A stretch of 64,000 nucleotides of DNA from Psococerastis gibbosa (taxonomy: Eukaryota; Arthropoda; Insecta; Psocodea; Psocidae), in contig OZ020486.1 of the NCBI GenBank assembly GCA_963971405.1, forward strand, positions 8,517,419 through 8,581,418, in the 5' to 3' direction. This document shows positions 23,846-35,800 of this stretch, in pieces (the stretch's first letter is position 1; each line of letters begins with the position of its first letter). Made by a program: the position numbers and the translations under genes. The notes beneath the pieces are model-generated. The model saw only the letters and a list, made by a program, of their open reading frames with translations. It searched no databases and was not told the origin of the DNA.

Positions 23846-24693
23846 AAAAAATCACATACATCCTCTCAATTGCAGAAGATTTCTTGTCAACTTCTTGCCG
23901 ATTTCGGAAGCAGGCGCGAAGCCGACTGCAGGAAAGTGCACGGCGGTTATATCCCCTACACACGCCAGATCATAGAAATCTTCTGAAGCAGACTCTGTGG
24001 GTTTGCACTAACCATTCATCAAGTCCTTCAATGGAGGATGGCAATGGAGGAGGCAAATCGCGAATGGGAGAATCGTCCACCGTACGTACTGGGCCATAAC
24101 TACCTGCAACTACACTGACGATTTGGCAAATCTGACAAATGGGTGATAAAAGGTTCGTGCATATTAAACAGTTAATTTCTGAAGACATGTCCGAAGATTT
24201 TTATCGCTGACACGTGTTTTGGGCGTGTCAATGGCAAACCCGTGCATTGGTGAGCGGTCGGCTTCACGCCAAACTCTTCTGACGCTGCTTGTGGTGTGGT
24301 TTTCTAACTACCCATTTGCTACCATGATAAATTTCTCAGCGAGACACTGGCATGCCAATCGTCCATGTACACCGCTTACTTTAGAGACTATAAACGACAC
24401 TGGAAAATCGTTAAGGCAATGGTAAAACTGCTGTGAAATGACGCAGAAAAAAAACTGATAACGTTGAATAGGACGAATAATATTAAAAATGAGCAATAAT
24501 GTGAAAATGCATAGGACTGCAGCTGAATAGTGCTGAAGGGATCGTGTGGCAAGGTTCAAGGTCAGGTCAACGTTTTACACGGGGGTCGTTTTGCGTGTAA
24601 AGCTGCTTTATCTTTTTCCGCAATCAGACTACACAGATACAGTCCAGTTGTGGTTACTTTCACAATGTGTCGGAAAGGGGAATCAACTGCGGT

Positions 24694-25079
24694 CTGCAGC
24701 CCTTTTACGGCGATTTGGGATTAACGTAACACCGGGGTTTATATAATACTAGGGATGTTTTGTAATACCGCATTAGTAAGGTATCACGTGACGGTGTTGA
24801 AATAGGCGCGGGAAATTCAAATTAATAACTTATTGGAATACAATTGCATTGTTTTGTTGAAGGAAATACTAAAAAACATTAAAATGTACATTTTGAATTT
24901 TGAAAAATAATAAGAATTGTAATTTTCTCTACATCTAAGGGAGAAAAAATTGAAAACTCACCAAAAATATAGCCGAGGATTAATTTATAATTTGAATTTC
25001 CCGCGCATTTTGCACTCATTTGTATAAAACAATTTAAAACCCCCGGAGTTAATCCCAAATCGCCATTATAGGGCTGCAA
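24694..25079. mobile_element. Fold-back element
   Basis: CTGCAGCCCTTTTACGGCGATTTGGGATTAAC at the left is mirrored by GTTAATCCCAAATCGCC and GGGCTGCAAG at the right. An inner pair GGCGCGGGAAATTCAAATTA is also mirrored. Confidence 0.7.
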
Positions 25080-25084
25080 GTCAG

Positions 25085-25500
25085 TGGTTGTGTCACTCTT
25101 TTGTCCTGGGCTTAGGAAACTGGCGCCGAAGACGGAGGAACTAAATGCACAGTCGACTAAATGCAGAAGTCAACGGGAAACCAATGCATTACAATTCCTT
25201 CGTATACTCGTACAGTCACGCATACGAAAAATCGGAAATCCACTGACGACCATATAAGTTCGGGCCTCCCTCGTGAGTAACGGTAATTACCGTGAAACTA
25301 ATTGCTACACCACCGGACCTAATGATGACGAAGAAATGATCTGACGGTCCGGACACGGAAAGTAAAGTAAAGGAAGTACGATACTCTACATACTTGACTT
25401 CCTTTTGGGGAGCAACGAGTTTACAATTGCCATGATAATCGCCAATCTTCGATAGAAGAGGCATTCGAAGAAGAAATGTCACAGATCGAAATGTAGAGGA
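25085..25500. repeat. Diverged LINE-like repeat, partner of 58745-59090
   Basis: Shares CACTCTTTTGTCCTGGG, GCGGAGGAACT, GCATTACAATTCC, ACAATTGCCATGAT and CCAATCTTCGAT with the second copy. In the second copy a MITE sits between the two halves; here other sequence does. Confidence 0.6.
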
Positions 25501-25612
25501 GCATTTCTGTTAATTTATTGCTGTACAATCGATACATCCTGTGAAAATCGAATATACAAACATCGCGCAGTATACTGTATGTAGCCAATACGCCAAACTG
25601 CGCAACTTCTAT

Positions 25613-25634
25613 CTATCTATCTATCTTGCAAATC
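25613..25634. repeat. (ATCT)n microsatellite
   Basis: About five tandem ATCT units. Confidence 0.8.
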
Positions 25635-25919
25635 ATCGTCAATTTGTCCTTGAGGCCAACTATGCAACAAAAATACTACAAGAAAGTTCATAATGGTCAC
25701 AATCATTGCCAAGTGTGAGTTTGTCATTTTGTGGGCCTCGCATTCCTCTTATATTGGACTGGATTTTCTTATACTTAAACATGAATGTGTATTCTTAACT
25801 TTTCAGACGCCCATTTCAACAGAGTAGCCAGTAGTATCTACTGTTGATAAATAAGATGACAGACTATCACTTATGTCTACGTGCAGCCAGTAGCTAGTGT
25901 CTTCATATTTTGTTGGAAA

Positions 25920-26015
25920 AGCCAAAGGCCGTACCAAGTTGAATCCACCAGAACAGAGCCAGTTCCAAACTCCGGCAAACTTGGTAGGGTGCACAGCATT
26001 GGTAGGGGAACATGC
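25920..26015. repeat. Dispersed repeat, ACCAAGTTGAATCCACCAGAAC family, copy 2
   Basis: GTACCAAGTTGAATCCACCA, then GGCAAACTTGGTAGGGTGCA, as in the copy at 15110. Confidence 0.6.
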
Positions 26016-26039
26016 TGGGACATGATAACGCGATGAGAC

Positions 26040-26180
26040 TACCAGTCAGTTGCTTTCCCAAATAATATTTGGTTTCGTACAAAACATTATGGATAATACA
26101 TGTCTTAATGCATTACATGCCCTGCCATTATTACTGTGTTGTAATGTATCGATCTGTTCGTTCACGTGCTATAGGCTAGA
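26040..26180. repeat. Long dispersed repeat, partial copy D
   Basis: Matches the 3' part of the family: TTGCTTTCCCAAA, then ATGCCCTGCCATTATTACTG and TGTAATGTATCGATCTG. Further scraps lie at 27190-27260 and 27600-27660. Confidence 0.6.
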
Positions 26181-26395
26181 CGATGCAATCACCCTATCAG
26201 GCCCCCAAAATTTTTTGACTTTAAAGTAGATTGTAATAATTGTGGAATTGAACTTTCTAGATGTGCGACATTTCACTACAAACTATACGATCAGAGCCCT
26301 CCTCGTAATAAACTCCTGGTTACGGGCCTGCGTCCCCTCGATCAATTCAGTGCTTTGGGTTAGGGAACGAGGCAACCGAAATTTAACCATATAGG

Positions 26396-26590
26396 AATAC
26401 ATTGTAGTATTATATGGTATATATAACACTGACATTAAATTAACTTTGGCTAAAGAGGTAACCTCCTCGTTAAAACTGAAATTAGAGGATATGGAAAAAA
26501 CTGGGCTTGGCGGGATTCGAACCCACGATCTACGCCTAACCGGGGCGTCATCTTAACCGCTGGACCACAAGCCCCGACAAGTCCAGTAAA
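26396..26590 (-). repeat. tRNA-derived SINE, full head with intact cloverleaf
   Basis: On minus, 26574 down to 26503 folds as a tRNA. Acceptor GGGCTTG/CAAGCCC pairs fully; the D arm starts TGGTCCAGCGGTTAAG; the anticodon stem ACGCC/GGCGT has loop CCGGTTA (GGT, threonine); the T arm is GTGGG-TTCGAAT-CCCGC. Position 33 is C rather than the near-invariant T, in this and sibling copies. The SINE body (TCTAATTTCAG, GAGGAGGTTACC, TTAATTTAATGTCAGTG) follows, so this is a SINE promoter head rather than a working tRNA gene. Confidence 0.85.
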
Positions 26591-26715
26591 TGCCAAATCC
26601 TCTACATATGCTCTAATTGACATGATTCGTGTTGCTAGACAGGTTAGCACAACTACACAACTATCTAACCGAACAGGTCTGTGAGCTGACTTAATTGCAT
26701 AAAGGCAATGCTTTA

Positions 26716-26935
26716 TTCATTACATTGTAGTATTATGTGGTATATATAACACTGACATTAAATTAACTTTGGTTGAAGAGGTAACCTCCTCGTGATAACC
26801 GAAATGATAAATCCCGCCAAGCCCAGTTTTTTCCATATCCTCTAATTTCGGTTATAACAAGGAGGTTACCTCTTCAACCAAAGTTAATTTAATGTCAGTG
26901 TCATATATATACCACATAATACTACAATGTAAAGA
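26716..26935. repeat. Two SINE bodies fused head to head (palindrome)
   Basis: A minus-oriented body (ACATTGTAGTATTATGTGGT...) runs straight into a plus-oriented T-arm remnant and body (CCCGCCAAGCCCAGTTTTTT...) ending in the complement of the start. Confidence 0.8.
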
Positions 26936-26944
26936 AATTTAACC

Positions 26945-27190
26945 ACATAGGAATACATTGTAGTATTATATGGTATATATAACACTGACATTAAATTAAC
27001 TTTGGTTGAAGAGGTAACCTCCTCGTTATAACTGAAATTAGAGCATATGGAAACAACTGGGCTTGGCGGTATTCGAACCCACGATCTACGCCTAACCGGG
27101 GCGTCGTCTTAACCGCTGGACCATAAGCCCATGGTGGGCGTAGGTGTAGATCGTGGGTTCGAATCCCGCCACGCCCAGTTTTTCCCATAT
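26945..27190. repeat. SINE copy (minus) followed by SINE head (plus)
   Basis: A minus copy covers about 26955-27128; a plus-strand head follows at 27125-27180 (GTAGATCGTGGGTTCGAATC, then CCGCCACGCCCAG). Confidence 0.8.
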
Positions 27191-27660
27191 CTTGTTATTT
27201 CAGTTAACTATAGGAAAATTATTTGCAATGGAGATATCATATTATTTAAGTACCTTAAGGCTGAGTGTTCAAAATGTTTTGTAAACAGGAAATTATGGTA
27301 CTTTTGGAACGAAATTAATTAATTGCTCGTTCCACAGCCACAAAGATATAAAAGGGAACAGATGAAAAAATCTTAAAAAATACGAGCTTTCCGTGAAAGC
27401 TGTCTATTTCCCTTACAGATTTACAACTGTGCTACAACATGGGTTTAAGGCTCTTTATCCAAATTTTTTAAGGTAATAATATTTCAGTTCAGAAAATATA
27501 AACTTCCTGCGATAACTTGGATTTTTTATGAGCAAAAAATTATTTTCGTCAAAAAATCAGCAACATTTCTTGTTTACAAAACATTTTGAACACTCAGCCT
27601 TAACTAATTTGATAAATATAGGAAAGCATGTTCGAATGTTCGAGTAAACTCGGACCGGGT

Positions 27661-30420
27661 TTTTGTGTTTGGGTCCATCACTATAACCACGCACCAGTCT
27701 GATAATGATGATAAATGATAATGGGAATGTCGCTAACGTGAAGCGACTTCCATTGATTGGCGTAGTGACGTGGCAGCCCCCATTGAGCTTTGCGAGCATC
27801 GATTACATGGTACCATTCACCCGCAACCCCCAGCAGCGCTACACATAAATAGAATGCTGTTGCAACATCAAACGTCTATTTCTAGCTACCTTTTATCTAC
27901 AGCCTGTTCATTATAGTCATATCCTGTTTAAGAATAACATTACACAGTCAAATAATTAATTAAAAACAAGAAGAAGCGGGAATGCCTCTCACTGAGAGAA
28001 TATTCATATTCACACCTTTAGGTATGGAGACGCCTCCTACACATAAACATTGGGTACTTATTGTATGCATCGATTTAAATTTAATGTGGCTGATGATAAA
28101 TGCTCCTATAGGAAGCCCTTTACAGATATTTTTAATGATGGTAATCTACTGCAAAATGATTACGCAACTTCGGATTGGTATAAGTATTGGCTTCTTATCA
28201 CACGATAGCTGGCCTAATTTCCGCCACTGATTTGTCCTGTTGCATAGACCAGAGAAGAAAATCTCTTGACGGTCCTGCATATCATTTCAAGTCAATGACT
28301 TTTAAGTGGTTCAATAGGGCTTGTATTTCGTAGTATTAGGAGGAAATATTTATATTTAATATATATATATATGTGTATACTGTATGTATCTCGTTCTCGT
28401 TTAGTTTTTCCTGTTCTCGTGGAACACCTGCGACCTGCATGCCTTATGGGCTATCGGGCCTTGAACACATTCTAGATACGGCTGCAGTTGCGGATATGCT
28501 TTGATAATAGCACACTATCTAATCATCTATGTTCATTTAGATTTTTAGAATAGTTAATTTCCATGCGTTACTACCCTCATCAGGGATACAAAACCAAGCA
28601 GAAATGTTGAACATGATGGACATTGCCGCTTGATATGGTGGCTGTTTTATCTTCGATGTCTCAGATTCTAGCCTCTACTAACAAGCAAGCATGTCTACTG
28701 CCCAGGGACGGATGGGCTTTGACAAGTAAGTAGCACAGGTACCAAGGACGGATACAGAGAGGGCAGGAAGGGGTAGCTGCCTCCCACACTCAAAACTTTA
28801 GTATGTGTGTTATAAGTAAATTAATTACGTTATAATTGAATCGATACTAAATACGTTTATTCTCTTTTGAGGAACCGCTAACCCTCCAAAAACATTAGGT
28901 TGCAGCACAAGAATATAATTGCAACGCCTATAAACAAATCGTATATAACAACGTCTAAGAAGCTGGGCACACGTGAGAGCAGCCCAGAAACCATGGTCAT
29001 AAAAAAAGAAGTAGCATCGCAACGGTTCTGTATTTAGACTTAGAGAGACACTGTACGGTCCGTCACAACTGTACTCGAGCAGGACAACACAATGCCTATT
29101 GCTAATGGTAATAGAAAGCCATCAAATTTCAAAACAACTAAATGGGGATAAATATAATAAAACCACTTAACAAACAACAGTATTCCACCAACAAACGCAT
29201 ACGGTACGGCAAACCATAACGCAGTGCTGAGGGTAGGAGGATATTTCATATGGTTTCTAAATAATAGTTGACCCTAGAGTCTGTCTGTTACATAATTTCT
29301 TTGATTGATATACCGGGCCACCGGCCTAGCACAGAAATTGAGAAGCAAGCTAAAAACGCATTTTGTAGTTGACAGGTTTAACTTGAAGTCAATACACTTC
29401 TGACAGTTAACCGATAGAATCAGCTGATTCTCGGTTATCAATGCATAATTAAACATGAAGGTTACTTACCTCTACACAGCAAAGGTATCCACAAACTGAC
29501 AGCATTGCATTCCCAAGAAAATTGCAGCTATAATTAGAGTCCCATGCGTCATGGAAATAACATAATTAAATTTTCTTCCTGTCAAAATTTAAATCTGACA
29601 TATCAGACTATTTTGTCAGTGTCAAGCCACAGAAACGTCACCTTTCAAGAGGCTATATCTAATATTAAAAATGTACACAAATTTAGAATGAATATTAGTT
29701 GATTTGTTGAATGTATTTTCAATAAAAAAATAATAATAAATAAATCAATTTTTGTACATTACAAATGAAAATACCGCGTCATTGCTTTGAAATCGAACCG
29801 CTAGGTGGCGGCAGTGTTGCAACAGCAAAGAAAGCGCGCCAAAAAAAATAAGTTTTAAACTCCTATATCCTGAAATTACGTCTTTCTATGATGAAACAGT
29901 GTAACATTTAGTATGCTTAAGAAAGGATGAAGGTATGGTTTGTGTCGTTTCTAAAGATTAATAGTATTAATGGCCCAGTTACTACATTACCACCGAAGTC
30001 GATATTAGTCTATTCAGTTTATTGGAACAATAGGAGATGTGGTACCACAAAATTTGTATTTAAAGATGATGGATGGTATGTAGCCTACTATATTATTGTA
30101 CCCCTTGGCACGAGTTACCTATGATGCGTTTGGTACTTTACTAACTTCAGCCCTGTCGCCTATGCACCGTATTGACGTAGCATCAGCCTATCACATGGAG
30201 CTAATAAAACTATTAGTTTTACTATGTCTATGGCCTATCAGCAGCAGCAGACGACAGACGTGGGCCATGTTAATATTGCGCCTATATAAGTAAAGTCACA
30301 ACTCACTACATCAGGGGGTAGTTTCCTAATTTTTGTAAGGCGGACAAAGATGACAAAATTCACTGCTTCAAAAGTGAGGCAAATGGTCGGTGGAATAGCC
30401 GCCTATACCTAAATAAATTA
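27661..30420. other. Intergenic, no gene seen
   Basis: Several frames of 60-80 codons occur, one hydrophobic (29040-29249, minus), but none shows a domain, splice context or family match. Short TA-repeat near 28360. Confidence 0.4.
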
Positions 30421-30437
30421 GTTTAAAAACTCTGAAC

Positions 30438-30512
30438 TTGATGGGATTCGAACTCAAGATCTATGTCTTGCCGGGCATCGTGTTACCACTTACACCACAC
30501 GAACAGAGTTCA
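30438..30512 (-). repeat. Second tRNA-like SINE head
   Basis: On minus, GTGTGGTGTAAGTGGTAACA (A box) and GAGTTCGAATCCCATC (B box) are spaced as in a tRNA, but the acceptor stem is poor. Different family from the 26-kb SINEs. Confidence 0.55.
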
Positions 30513-30529
30513 CTTGATTCTCTATATTA

Positions 30530-31139
30530 GGCGGCAATTCCACCGGCGGATTTAGCCTATTTTCAAGCGGGTAGAACACCACAATCATGGAACGAGGTCA
30601 AGGTCAAACTTGGTTACCATGCAACACAAAACCCGGCGGTACGAATGTAAGCCGTCATGTATCGGTGTGCGCATATATGCAGACAAACTGCCTAATTTAA
30701 TAAAGTCAGCCAAGAACTTAGCAGAGTTCAGGAGGAGTTTGAAGTGTTTCCTTATTCAAAGGACATTGTACAACATCCAAGTTTTTTGAATAGGGGGCAC
30801 TTTGAACTTTTTTTGGATTCTGATAAGTTCTTGACTGCATTGTACATTGTGTTATACATTTATTATTTACGCTATTGTATTGGAAATCGGTGCAATATAG
30901 GCTTTCTATACTATTCTACTTAATTTGTGATTATGTCACTGACGTTTGTTTTGTTTTAAGGAGACTATTATGTAGATACTTAACTTATCTATTATAAATT
31001 AATTAATAAATGGTAGTCTGCTACCACATTATAACTTAATTTATAATAGATAAGTTAAGTATCTATATAATAGTCTCCTTAAAACAAAAGTCCGTGACAT
31101 AATCACAAATGAAGCAAATTGGCCGGCGGAACAGCCACC
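30530..31139. mobile_element. Long hairpin MITE with LINE scrap inside
   Basis: GGCGGCAATTCCACCGGCGG at the left, GGCCGGCGGAACAGCCACC at the right, TTA on both sides (30527-30529, 31140-31142). The inner palindrome AAGGAGACTATTATGTAGAT... is at 30958-31083. The left half has picked up a LINE tail. Confidence 0.8.
30685..30905 (+). mobile_element. LINE C-terminal tail and 3' UTR
   Basis: Reads NLIKSAKNLAEFRRSLKCFL, then a stop and a UTR (TTCTTGACTGCATTGTACAT). The same UTR is repeated at 45537-45620. Confidence 0.65.
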
Positions 31140-31183
31140 TTATGCTGTTCGACAAGATTTGTACTGTTAGCCAGGTTAGCATA

Positions 31184-31344
31184 GGGGGTATTCCATATAC
31201 GTACAACGTCAACGAAAAATTGAAAAATGACGTTTTAGCAGACATTAAAGACATACTAAAAATTCTGCTACCACGTCAATTTACGTCATTTTGACGTCAT
31301 TTTTCAATTTTTCGTTGACGTTGTACGTATGTGGAATGGGCACC
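31184..31344. mobile_element. Hairpin MITE, 161 bp
   Basis: Arms GTATTCCATATACGTACAAC and complement, TSD ATA. The inner core ATGTCTTTAATGTCTGC is in reverse orientation to that of the next copy. Confidence 0.88.
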
Positions 31345-31480
31345 ATAGCGACACAACTATCTAACCAATCTGCGAGCTCACTTTATTGCACAAAGACGAT
31401 TCTTTATTTAATTATCAATTTATTGAATTGACTTATATTATTATGTGAAGAGGCAACTTCCTCGTTATACTTACTTGTTA

Positions 31481-31642
31481 GACGGGTATTCCATATACGT
31501 CAATTGTCAACGAAAAATTGAAAAATGACGTCAAAATGACGTAAATTGACGTGGTAGCAGAATTTTTAGTATGTCTTTAATGTCTGCTAAAACGTCATTT
31601 TTCAATTTTTCGTTGACGATTGACGTATATGAAATACCCGCC
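31481..31642. mobile_element. Hairpin MITE, 162 bp, inverted sibling of 31184-31344
   Basis: Arms GACGGGTATTCCATATACGT and complement, TSD TTA. The arms contain CAATTGTCAACG in place of ACAACGTCAACG. Confidence 0.88.
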
Positions 31643-31661
31643 TTAGTACAGGCCTTCCAGC

Positions 31662-32050
31662 TCAGGTGATGCCGACTGCCTGATGTCTCAGAAATGCCCT
31701 TGACGCTAGTGCCCACATGTTCGGCGTGCACAGGATCTTTTGATGTGCGCCCTCCTTTTCTCCAACCTGATCCCGTAGTTTGCATGGGGCCGAGCACTGC
31801 AGGAGTATGTGCTCTAGTGTTTCATTAGCTAGACCGCATGCACGGCATACTGGAGATTCGATTAGATGAAAACGGTGTAGGTATTCATTGGTAGTAATGT
31901 GGCCTGTTCTTGCTCTAGCAGCAAAGGATGCAACGCTTCTGCTTATCCCGCGATACTGTACTGCTGAAGCCGGCTTTCTCGTTATTGTAGGTTCGAATTC
32001 CAACAAGTCTAGATTTTTCCTTATTCTCAAATTTCCTGCCACTTCAACCT
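31662..32050 (-). mobile_element. LINE fragment with RNase H end and zinc-knuckle tail
   Basis: A 126-codon frame reads SFAARARTGHITTNEYLHRF, then SPVCRACGLANETLEHILLQC, the TGH...C-x2-C...H-x4-C end of R1/Jockey-like polyproteins. Confidence 0.8.
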
Positions 32051-32360
32051 AAGTCTATTTAATAAATTGATAATTACTTTATGTAAAAATCACATCAAAA
32101 GCCGAACACCGAAAATTTGATTTTTTAATTAAGACAAAGAATTTTACAATTTAGTGAATCCTCCAAAAATTTTAATCAACAAATACATACAAGACACCTT
32201 CCTCCCACTAGAATAAAGGTCGCTAATTAAAGTACAGTAATCAGTTTTTAATACAATAATTTAGCTGTAAAATAATGAAGAAGCGACAGTATTTTGTATC
32301 GTTAACACTTCAGTCTTTGAATCCTTCACATCAGCGGGTGCGCATTGGCCTTAGACACAC

Positions 32361-32819
32361 TTATCGCCTCTTGTTGCCACCACCCCCGGCTAAAATGGTA
32401 GCTATACGGATGAAAATATTCACGGTATCCATATAGATTGACAGAGACCTAGAACAAAACAGACTAGTTGTAGTACAGGACGAGAGGGCACAAGGTAACT
32501 TAGAGGTAAACGGAAGAACTTTTTCGGAACCAATTACGCTCAAGTATCAGGGTGCCTTAATTACAAATGAATTTGAGACCAACGAGGAAATAAAAGAGAG
32601 AATCTGCGCTGGGAACAGAAGTTATTTCAGCACGTTCCATCTGGTCAAATCAAATACCTTATCGAGAAGATTCAAGGAAATAATAAATCGAACGATAATC
32701 CGACCAGTCGTAACCTATGTGTGCGAGACATGGGTTATGACTCAGAGCTGCTTGAAAGGTATGAGTGTAAGACTGTAAAATACTCCAAAAGGTGTATGGA
32801 CCAGTGCAAAAAAAAAAGC

Positions 32820-32851
<32 letters not shown>

Positions 32852-35800
32852 GTATCCGTAGAAATGATGAGCTCTACGCGATATACCAAGAACCAAAATC
32901 GAGAGAGCTCGCATCAGGTGGCTAGGGCATGTGGAACAAATGCCAGACAATAGGGCTACAAGAGCAGCCTTACACCAGGGAGAAGATGAGTGGGACGACC
33001 ACGGATGCGATGGCTGGACGAGGCGAGGTGGATCCGGCGACCCCTGGTGTCGATGACTGAAGACGAGCGCAGGTTGGCTCGATGGAGCAGAGCCCTTCAC
33101 GGGCCGTAGCGCCATTGCGTGATTGAGTGTAGTACAGGTCCAGCATGTGTTCACCATACGACATAGTACTTTCATTCGACTACCGTAAAAACAACCGTAA
33201 AAATGGCTGAAATGGTACATAACCTTGCTATAAGATTTGAAACCAAACTACAGATTTTATTCAATTTCTTTGTTCAAGTTCCATTAATTTTAGTTTTGTT
33301 TATATGAAAATCTGGCCTCAAATTTAGCAAAGGAAGTTCTGTCCTGATTTACCCATGCCTCCCCAGCCTAAGTAATGTAGTTATAGTTATGTTGCGGGTA
33401 AAATAAACAGGGAACAGGTAAATATCGTATGGATGAAAGAGGTACAAGTTCATATAATAGACTATATCAAAATAACAAGAAACATTTGATATGTCTTGAT
33501 GTTTTTGATAACTCTACTACTGATATTTCATGATGTTTGATTTTTGCAGTTATACCATATAAGGCTTCTCTCTCTCACATTGTCTCACAATTAAAACCAA
33601 AATTAAGAACAGCTAAAAGTTGACACTATTAATCGACTAGTAGGCTATTCCGTGTAAAGTTCGCCGGGCAGCGTTCAAAGAGTCAATTTTTCTCAAGTAC
33701 GTTAATAAAAGTCAAATTTGTCCGTAATGTTTCGCAAAATTCTCGTTTGGGGCTGTCCATTAATCACGTGATGTTTTTTTAAAACAATTTTTAACCCCTC
33801 CCTCTTGGTGATACGAGGTGAGGTTTAAGACTACCCCCCCCCCCCCTCCCCAATCTTAAGATTTTTATAATATTATTTTTAAATACAGGTACAAAGTATA
33901 ATCTAATGTCATTCTAGAAAATTTATGACCATGATAAAAATGTCTAGACAGAATTCACAGAAAGGTTGCAGGTTGTTTTAACTGGTACAAAAATGGCCTG
34001 ACAACAGCAAGTCAAGGTCACCGCTTTTCTGTTTAGAAATAATGCGTTTGACGAAAAAATAAATAACACGTGATATCTAACTATACCCCCCTCCCCTCTT
34101 GTGATATTTCGTGATTTTTGCCGAACCCCTCCCCCCTTTCGGACCTCACGGGATTAATGGACAGCCCCATTGCGGAATACTCACATATTAACAGGATCAT
34201 AAGGTCTGACGGCGGGGTGGTTGACAGGATGAGTCTCGGCCGCTCGGATGATGCGCTGGGTGTCGTACAGCAGGAATCCGGAGAACAGCAGAAGACCGCC
34301 ATAAAGAGAAATGGAGTAGAGACCGGCACCGAGTGCAGTAGTTGGTGGCAGAAACATGGTCCCTAGAATAACAGACATTGTATTAATAGCAAGGCGTTAC
34401 TACTGATTCTTTTATCTCTATTGATGCTAGTGTCGCATTTTGTTTACAGACGGTTACTCATATTGTTGTTGAAAGGTCTTCATGAAAATCTAACGACTAC
34501 TTACGTACATACTTCTATTTCCAAGTATTGAAGAATTTGGAACATATAATTAATGATAGGTAGCTATTTGAGAGCTTACTTTTATATTACTGAGGGCAAA
34601 TCCGACACCCCCACTGCACCTTTTTTTACAAACTCCAATTTGACAAGAAATGTTTATTGAAGAGCTATCAAAGTCACATCCCTTAGAAGAAATACTCCGT
34701 TACATATTGTTACATGATAGGCGGCTATTCCACCGACGTTTTTCATTGTGCATGTGCATGACGTAGTAGCAGACATCATTAATAAGTCTCTGCCATATTT
34801 TAAAGAGACTATAATGTAGATACTTAACTTATCTATTTTAAATTAAGTTATAATATGGTAGAGACTTATTAATGATGTCTGCTACCACGTTATGAACATG
34901 CAAAATGAAAAACTACGTCGGTGGAATAGCCGCCTTGTGAGGCCGTCACTAGCACCGATTGGCGGGAACCAAACCCCTTCCTACACAAACCATTTTTCAT
35001 TCAATCAATTTCAATAATTGTGACCAATCGGCGTTAGAAAGAGGCAAATATTGTATAACAGAAAACTTCTTCTAATGGTTGAGATATTTTTAATAGCTCT
35101 ACGATCGATATTTCATGAGGTATTGGGTTTTAACACTTGTAAGGCTTTTCGCCTTCCAATTGTCTGTTTTTTCGGATGAATGCCTCGAGACGAGAAGTGC
35201 AATGTTAAACTGGCAAAACTGCATTTCATTAAGTATGTCTCCCAATATGAATTGTATTTCCAGTAGAGAAACATAATAAACGTGCCCAGCAGCTGGGAGA
35301 GTGGCGTTACAGCACAATGAATAGTACTAAATACTGATATTCAGCCCCTACCTAATGATGATGCGAAGACCACACCAAGCCCAATAGCTAGGGGTCCTCC
35401 AAAGGTCAAAAACTTTTCACTCGGTGCGCAAGCTGCTACAGCAGACAGTCCTCCAACAACTCCGGCGGTGTATACAGCAGCACGAAGAATAATTGCGCCT
35501 CCCAGGAACGACAGCGGGGCGATGACAGCGCCGATTAGGGCCGAGTGGCCGATCCACGCAAGCTGCTTAGCGCCAAACCCGGGCTCGTACGGAATGCTGT
35601 GGACCAGCATGCTGCTGCCAATCATAGCGCCAATGGTCAGCATCGCCGGCAGAATGCCACCGCGAGCAAACAGGTTCAGGAGAGCAGGAGTCTGGAAGAC
35701 TGCAGCAGCGGCACCCACCGATATCAGGATGGATCCACCAAAGTACTTATAGGTTGATCTTATTCTTTCTTTCACGTGTTCAGGCCACACTCTACAAACA

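Noticed and set aside
26503..26574. A complete tRNA-Thr(GGT)-like gene
   Set aside because: The cloverleaf is intact, but it is followed by the SINE body present in all sibling copies, and base 33 is C; treated as a SINE head.
29040..29249. Hydrophobic 69-codon minus-strand frame that looks like membrane segments
   Set aside because: No family motif, no splice sites and no continuing exon; AT-rich sequence often gives hydrophobic frames.
30360..30400. A further complete hairpin MITE ending in GGTCGGTGGAATAGCCGCC
   Set aside because: Only a right end could be found; no matching left end upstream.
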